Below are positions 61,001 through 64,000 of a stretch of DNA of 64,000 nt, in pieces. The number at the start of each line of letters is the position of its first letter. Positions within the stretch are counted from its first letter, which is position 1. Both the position numbers and the translations under genes were made by a program. Location of the stretch: assembly GCA_016584305.1 (NCBI GenBank), contig JACEEZ010018170.1:527973-591972 (forward strand). Reading direction: 5' to 3'. The stretch comes from Chionoecetes opilio (Eukaryota > Arthropoda > Malacostraca > Decapoda > Majidae). Below the pieces are notes generated by a model. The model was given only the letters and a program-made list of their open reading frames with translations. It searched no databases and was not told the origin of the DNA.

Positions 61001-61227
61001 GGATGAAAGGTGGATGCAGGTAATAGTATTAAGTAACAGGAACTACCTCGTGTCGGTCTCGCGGCCTCTTGTAGCTTCCTTATTTTATGGTCTTATGATT
61101 GGTTGATCCTTCCACAGGGGACCGATCGGTGAACGTGAAGTGCCGCGTGTGGGCGAAGAACGTAAAGCACAGGATTAACTTGCGGTATACTGGTGAGGTG
61201 AACATTGACGTAAAAGTCGGTGAGTAA
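49985..61227 (+). CDS. Na+/K+-transporting ATPase subunit beta
   Basis: Type II membrane glycoprotein that folds, stabilises and traffics the Na,K-ATPase alpha subunit; in crustaceans important for osmoregulation. Exons are 49985-50120, 54299-54436, 58460-58576, 58810-58982, 59734-59838, 60300-60438 and 61118-61227. All have GT/AG borders and the phases (1,1,1,0,0,1) close without a break, giving 305 residues. The cytosolic N-terminus (1-45) contains the family motif FLWDPQNKSVLGRSGASW, completed across the splice to SWAKI. The membrane span is about residues 47-75. The ectodomain has six cysteines (142, 156, 167, 181, 229, 278), matching the three conserved disulfides, and N-glycosylation sequons at 115, 164 and 212. 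LFKLNR and VKCRVWAKN are family blocks. The ATG exon has a possible acceptor at about 49957, so an upstream leader exon is likely. Introns contain a 3 kb minisatellite and many elements. Confidence 0.96.
50625..51668. mobile_element. Possible transposon in ATPase beta intron 1
   Basis: The left side starts CAGGGCTTGAAAAC and the right side ends GTGTTCAAAGGGCG, with ACGGTTCGTTCCG- and GTTTTCGTTTCCG-type motifs near both ends in inverse sense. AT-rich and non-coding between. Ends and target duplication are not clear. Confidence 0.35.
52076..53698. mobile_element. 1.6 kb inverted-repeat element with CT/AG foldback arms
   Basis: Ends GGGCCGGATTCAGCAA and TTTGCTGAATCCAGCCC, both flanked by CTC, consistent with a 3-bp duplication. 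Inside are two palindromes, centred near 52515 and 53296, built from TCACATACTGGCTATGATGT and its inverse and flanked by CT tracts on one side and AG tracts on the other. Long open frames of Leu-Ser or Arg-Glu across it are repeat artefacts. Confidence 0.75.
54452..54640 (-). repeat. R1 LINE 3'-end fragment near ATPase beta exon 2 donor
   Basis: Antisense R1 copy starting TAAGAACATAATAAAATAAG, 15 bp after the exon 2 donor at 54437. Confidence 0.8.
54968..55018. repeat. Poly(T) tract
   Basis: Two T-runs separated by TTTAACTAC; possibly an antisense retroposon tail. Confidence 0.9.
55173..55387 (+). mobile_element. R2 MITE, copy 6, source of the adjacent minisatellite
   Basis: The left end TTAACCCCTTGAGACCCAGA is intact. 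The right end GATCTGGGTGTGAAGGGGTT runs straight into the 25-bp array at 55371-58437 instead of a clean TTAA. Confidence 0.82.
55371..58437 (+). repeat. 25-bp minisatellite, about 120 units, ATPase beta intron 2
   Basis: The unit is CTGGGTGTGAAGGGG plus TTTATTAATG (25 bp). The first 15 bp equal the terminal inverted repeat of R2. Variants (GGCGTGAAGG, GAAGGAG, TTGATACTGG) recur in blocks, and the order around 55590-56060 reappears around 57040-57710, so larger segments were duplicated too. The array ends about 22 bp before exon 3 of the ATPase beta gene. Confidence 0.95.
59013..59606. mobile_element. hAT-like element in ATPase beta intron 4
   Basis: Ends CAGCGTTTATTAACCT and the inverse of CAGTGTTTCTTAACCTGGGG; flanking 8-mers GCCTAGAG and GCCAAGAG match 7 of 8. 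It contains the 22-bp array at 59276-59560. Confidence 0.8.
59276..59560. repeat. 22-bp tandem repeat inside the hAT-like element
   Basis: About 13 near-identical units of CAGCACCCCCTAAAATTGAT plus TT. Confidence 0.95.
59924..60131 (+). mobile_element. R2 MITE, copy 7, ATPase beta intron 5
   Basis: TTAA-bounded, 208 bp, forward orientation. Fills about half of intron 5. Confidence 0.82.
60490..60706 (+). mobile_element. R2 MITE, copy 8, ATPase beta intron 6
   Basis: TTAA-bounded, 217 bp, forward orientation, starting about 50 bp after the exon 6 donor. Confidence 0.82.
60868..61098 (+). repeat. R1 LINE 3'-end in ATPase beta intron 6
   Basis: Sense copy encoding NREINDWNGLSRQVVSAQS then [17 protein letters not shown], followed by the R1 tail. 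It ends about 19 bp before the acceptor of the last ATPase beta exon. Confidence 0.82.
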
Positions 61228-62517
61228 AGTCCAGTGAATCACCAGCAGTAGTATACCCAGTTCCTCGCCTCCCTCCAGCAGCAGCACGGGGCCAGGGAGA
61301 GGAAGAGGATATACAAGAGAACCATACCGTGGAGGAGGAAGAGGATATTGTGGGGAAGTATTTATTTGGAGATGTGGAATGGAATGTGGAAGAAGCATAA
61401 AGAACAAACAGTTTTTGGATGACCACAGAAAATAAGAGGAAAGAAAGAGAAAGAAATTAAAAGACAGAATAAGAAAAGATAATTAACTAAAGACCCAGAC
61501 AGCAAGAAGAAACACATGAGGGAGTGTCGATAAATAAGGCCCGACTCCCGACCCACAGCTGAACTGGAACTGAGAGGAGCCACCTGCCTCATAACATACA
61601 AATGCCTGGAAGGAGGGACTTTTTTTTAGGTGAACAGGGATATTTTAATGGCTATTATATATACAGTGGTTATTCATCAACCGGTACCCACTGTGAGTTA
61701 AATCTCTTAAAATTTTACGTAAGTCCAAGAGCACACATTTATTTTGCTTCGTGTCAGCGCTTTTTGATGAGTCACACCACCTTGCTACGTTTTCTGTAAT
61801 GTCAGGACTATAAAGATGCCTTTTATGCTTGTGTCGTGTTAATTACTAAGAAAATTTATTGTATTGCTTAAATAGCTTTATTTTGCAACTAGTTTATTTC
61901 AAGCGCCTTCAGTATTGTGTTATTCAATATGGCGTAGTATTGTTAGCGGTGAAATCTGTGTAGGTAGGTGTTTACGTTCGTTATTGTTCTCTTATGTGAA
62001 ATTAAACTTGAATTTTACGTTTTAGAACATTATTATGTCATTATAGACTTACCTTATGTCCTTATCCATTGATGTTTATTGTGGAAGTGATTTGTGGAGA
62101 CTTGGAGGTGGATGGATGGTGAAGAGAGAGACTGTGGAGGTGATGGCATTTGCTTGCAAGGAGAATCATTATGGAGTTGATTTTACAAGCTACAAACTAC
62201 AAACTTGCATGGAAATTTTAATTACCATGAGCCTTTGTGTCTTTCGTATGTATAAGAATACTAGTGGTTTTCGAAATGACGGCTCGCAGTATAATGTAGC
62301 AGTCGTGTTCCGCTGCAATCACAAACTTACATAACTATCAAGCATAGTCATCCAGTGATGCCAATGCAAATTCCTTGTTTGAGGGACATTTTGGCTTCGC
62401 ATGGGAAAAACTAGGGAAATAAGACACCATTTTGTTTATCTTAAATATTTATGTGTGTGTGTGTGTGTGTGTCAGGGAAAATCTGAGGCAAAAAGGGATA
62501 TGTTGACTTGCACACAG
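61228..62517. other. 3' flank of the ATPase beta gene
   Basis: Probably begins with the 3' UTR. No recognised gene; a (GT)n tract is at 62452-62472. The short frames here have no familiar motif. Confidence 0.4.
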
Positions 62518-62641
62518 GGAAATTTTGGCTGGACGATCTGGCACCACTGCGTCAATCTCACCCTCGCTCTCACCTCGGCAGCGTGGAGACTGGAGAAGTC
62601 ATCTGCCGTAACTCTCGCTACTTTTATCTGCCTTATCCGAG
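62518..62641 (+). CDS. Candidate orphan internal exon
   Basis: 124 nt between a good acceptor (CTTGCACACAG) and a strong donor (AG|GTAAGTG), open in the phase 2 to phase 2 reading. The 40 residues include KFWLDDLAPLRQSHPRSHLG and GEVICRNSRYFYLPYP. GC-rich and exon-like in composition, but I recognise no family and see no partner exon. It could belong to a gene beginning after the ATPase beta gene or be chance. Confidence 0.3.
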
Positions 62642-63823
62642 GTAAGTGAAACATTTCGCTGTTTTTTCCTAGACAGACTAACGTGCAATGGACACAGTAT
62701 TGTAAGTAGTATGCTGATATATCCGGTTATCAAACATAAGCGGCATTATTCTTTAAATCATTCGCGGAACTTTAATAGGAGGCTAGACAGCTTTATGGAT
62801 GGGGATGAAAGGTGGATGTAGGTAGTATTAACTTAAGTAACATGAACTACCCCGTGTAGGTCTCGCGGCTTCTTGTAGCTGCCGCCGTATTTTATGTTCT
62901 TATTCTCGATTAAGAAACTGCTATGCAACTGGTAGGGGTAATTAACACTAATAACGCTAATTGATGCGGAGTGTGTCAGTGTGTTTTGTTGCTGGGTCGC
63001 GATATTAAGGCATTAGGAACACCGGTAGGGTAATAATGACACGCAGCAAGGTACCGTAATGCACTGCCGCCTTGTTATCAGCGAAGTACTGCCATATAAC
63101 TATTTAATTAATAAAGTAGTTATTGTCTCGTTAAATCTTTTTGTTTCGTCTTTAAGGATTATTAATATTCGCAGCAATATGCATCTTCGTTACAGCAGGA
63201 GGGAAGGAGAGTTGTCAGTCACCGGTAATATAATAGCAGTCTGTCCTATTCACATTATTATATATATTTTTGAATGCACTATTACTTTTGTACATTGATA
63301 AGTACTGATTTTGATACGTCAATACTGATGGTGGTTATGCACTTATCTTACTACGTGTGTGGAAGCATTGTTAGCGTATAGTGAGGCTGCCTGATGGCTT
63401 GTCCCGATTCATGATTTCTATGGGAATATTAGGGCGATGGTTTTTTCTTCAACTTATCATCTGTGCCCGATAGCAGTGACTATAATCATATTTTTAACGA
63501 GGCGAAAATTCCATTCAATTTTAGGGTTTTCATGCTTAAAATTATACATATATTTACTTGATGACATGGTTAACTATGATAACATACAACTGAAATTAAG
63601 GAGAACCGTAGTATGTTTTCCTGGCATTAAATATCAATCAGTAAGCAGCAAGGGGTCAGGATTTTTCGCCTCGTAAAAAAAACCCCGGTGTATAGTGAGG
63701 TTGTTTGCTGACAAGTGTCCATCTCCCACGACAAAGAGGCTCATTTTAGCGACTCTTGGCGTCACTATTATAAGTGTCGTTTTGGGAGGCGTCTAGTGCT
63801 TTACTATTAAAAGGCAATGTAAA

Positions 63824-63893
<70 letters not shown>

Positions 63894-64000
63894 TAAATAA
63901 ATAAAAAAAAAAAATAAAAAAAAGCAAAGCAAAAGGTCAAGGGATATATTTCGAGCTGTTTTGTCATAGGTTGATTTTGATTCGTACTGTGTTTCTGGTT
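62642..64000. other. Right flank, no gene recognised
   Basis: Holds a sense R1 copy (62766-62902) and an A-rich run (63829-63887) that may be a retroposon tail. No supported coding sequence. Confidence 0.4.
62766..62902 (+). repeat. R1 LINE 3'-end fragment
   Basis: Starts in the AGGAGGCTAGACAGCTTTAT coding part and ends ATTTTATGTTCTTATTC. Confidence 0.75.

Noticed and set aside
61118..61227. Use of GTGAGT at 61219 as a donor to extend the ATPase beta gene
   Set aside because: The frame reaches TAA at 61225 at the length and position where family members end; no further family sequence is seen downstream.

Overview
This is eukaryotic nuclear DNA, almost certainly from an arthropod and most plausibly a decapod crustacean. 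The genes have GT/AG introns, one gene is an Arr1-type visual arrestin, there are (TTAGG)n-like telomere motifs, and the dinucleotide tracts are very long and dense. The species call is inference; no RNA gene or mitochondrial marker is present to fix it. Most of the window is intron and transposon-derived DNA, and only about 3 kb is host coding sequence.

Four host genes can be assembled exon by exon. (1) TRAPPC2/sedlin, + strand, 3590-7162, a vesicle-tethering TRAPP subunit. (2) An apolipoprotein D-like secreted lipocalin, + strand, 17717-21530. (3) An Arr1-type visual arrestin, - strand, 24314-29481, six coding exons and 376 residues. (4) A Na+/K+-ATPase beta subunit, + strand, 49985-61227, seven coding exons and 305 residues with all six family cysteines. 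An orphan candidate exon lies at 62518-62641. The genes have unrelated jobs, and nothing suggests a functional cluster. The arrestin and ATPase beta reading frames and splice phases close perfectly. TRAPPC2 exon 4 and the fourth lipocalin exon do not, probably because of small indels in this assembly.

The rest is a dense record of transposition. Two 2.5 kb copies (11095-13550 and 30114-32613) of one cut-and-paste transposon each carry a broken transposase-like gene. Six non-autonomous elements have 8-bp target duplications with hAT-like ends, plus one more palindromic element with an 8-bp duplication. A TTAA-flanked MITE family (R2) has eight full copies. A LINE 3'-end family (R1) has ten copies, several abutting splice junctions. 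A second retroposon family (R3) ends in (AATC)n. Two tRNA-derived SINEs, a decayed LINE with an SGNH-hydrolase domain (38410-44586, itself interrupted twice), several long foldback palindromes and many microsatellites complete the picture. A ~3.07 kb array of 25-bp repeats (55371-58437) inside the ATPase beta gene appears to have grown out of the terminal repeat of an R2 MITE.

I found no operon, CRISPR array, phage, virus or defence island. The most interesting signals are the MITE-born minisatellite, the crowding of repeats against splice sites, the foldback elements inside introns, and the recurrent transposon family with a zinc-finger and RNase-H-like protein.
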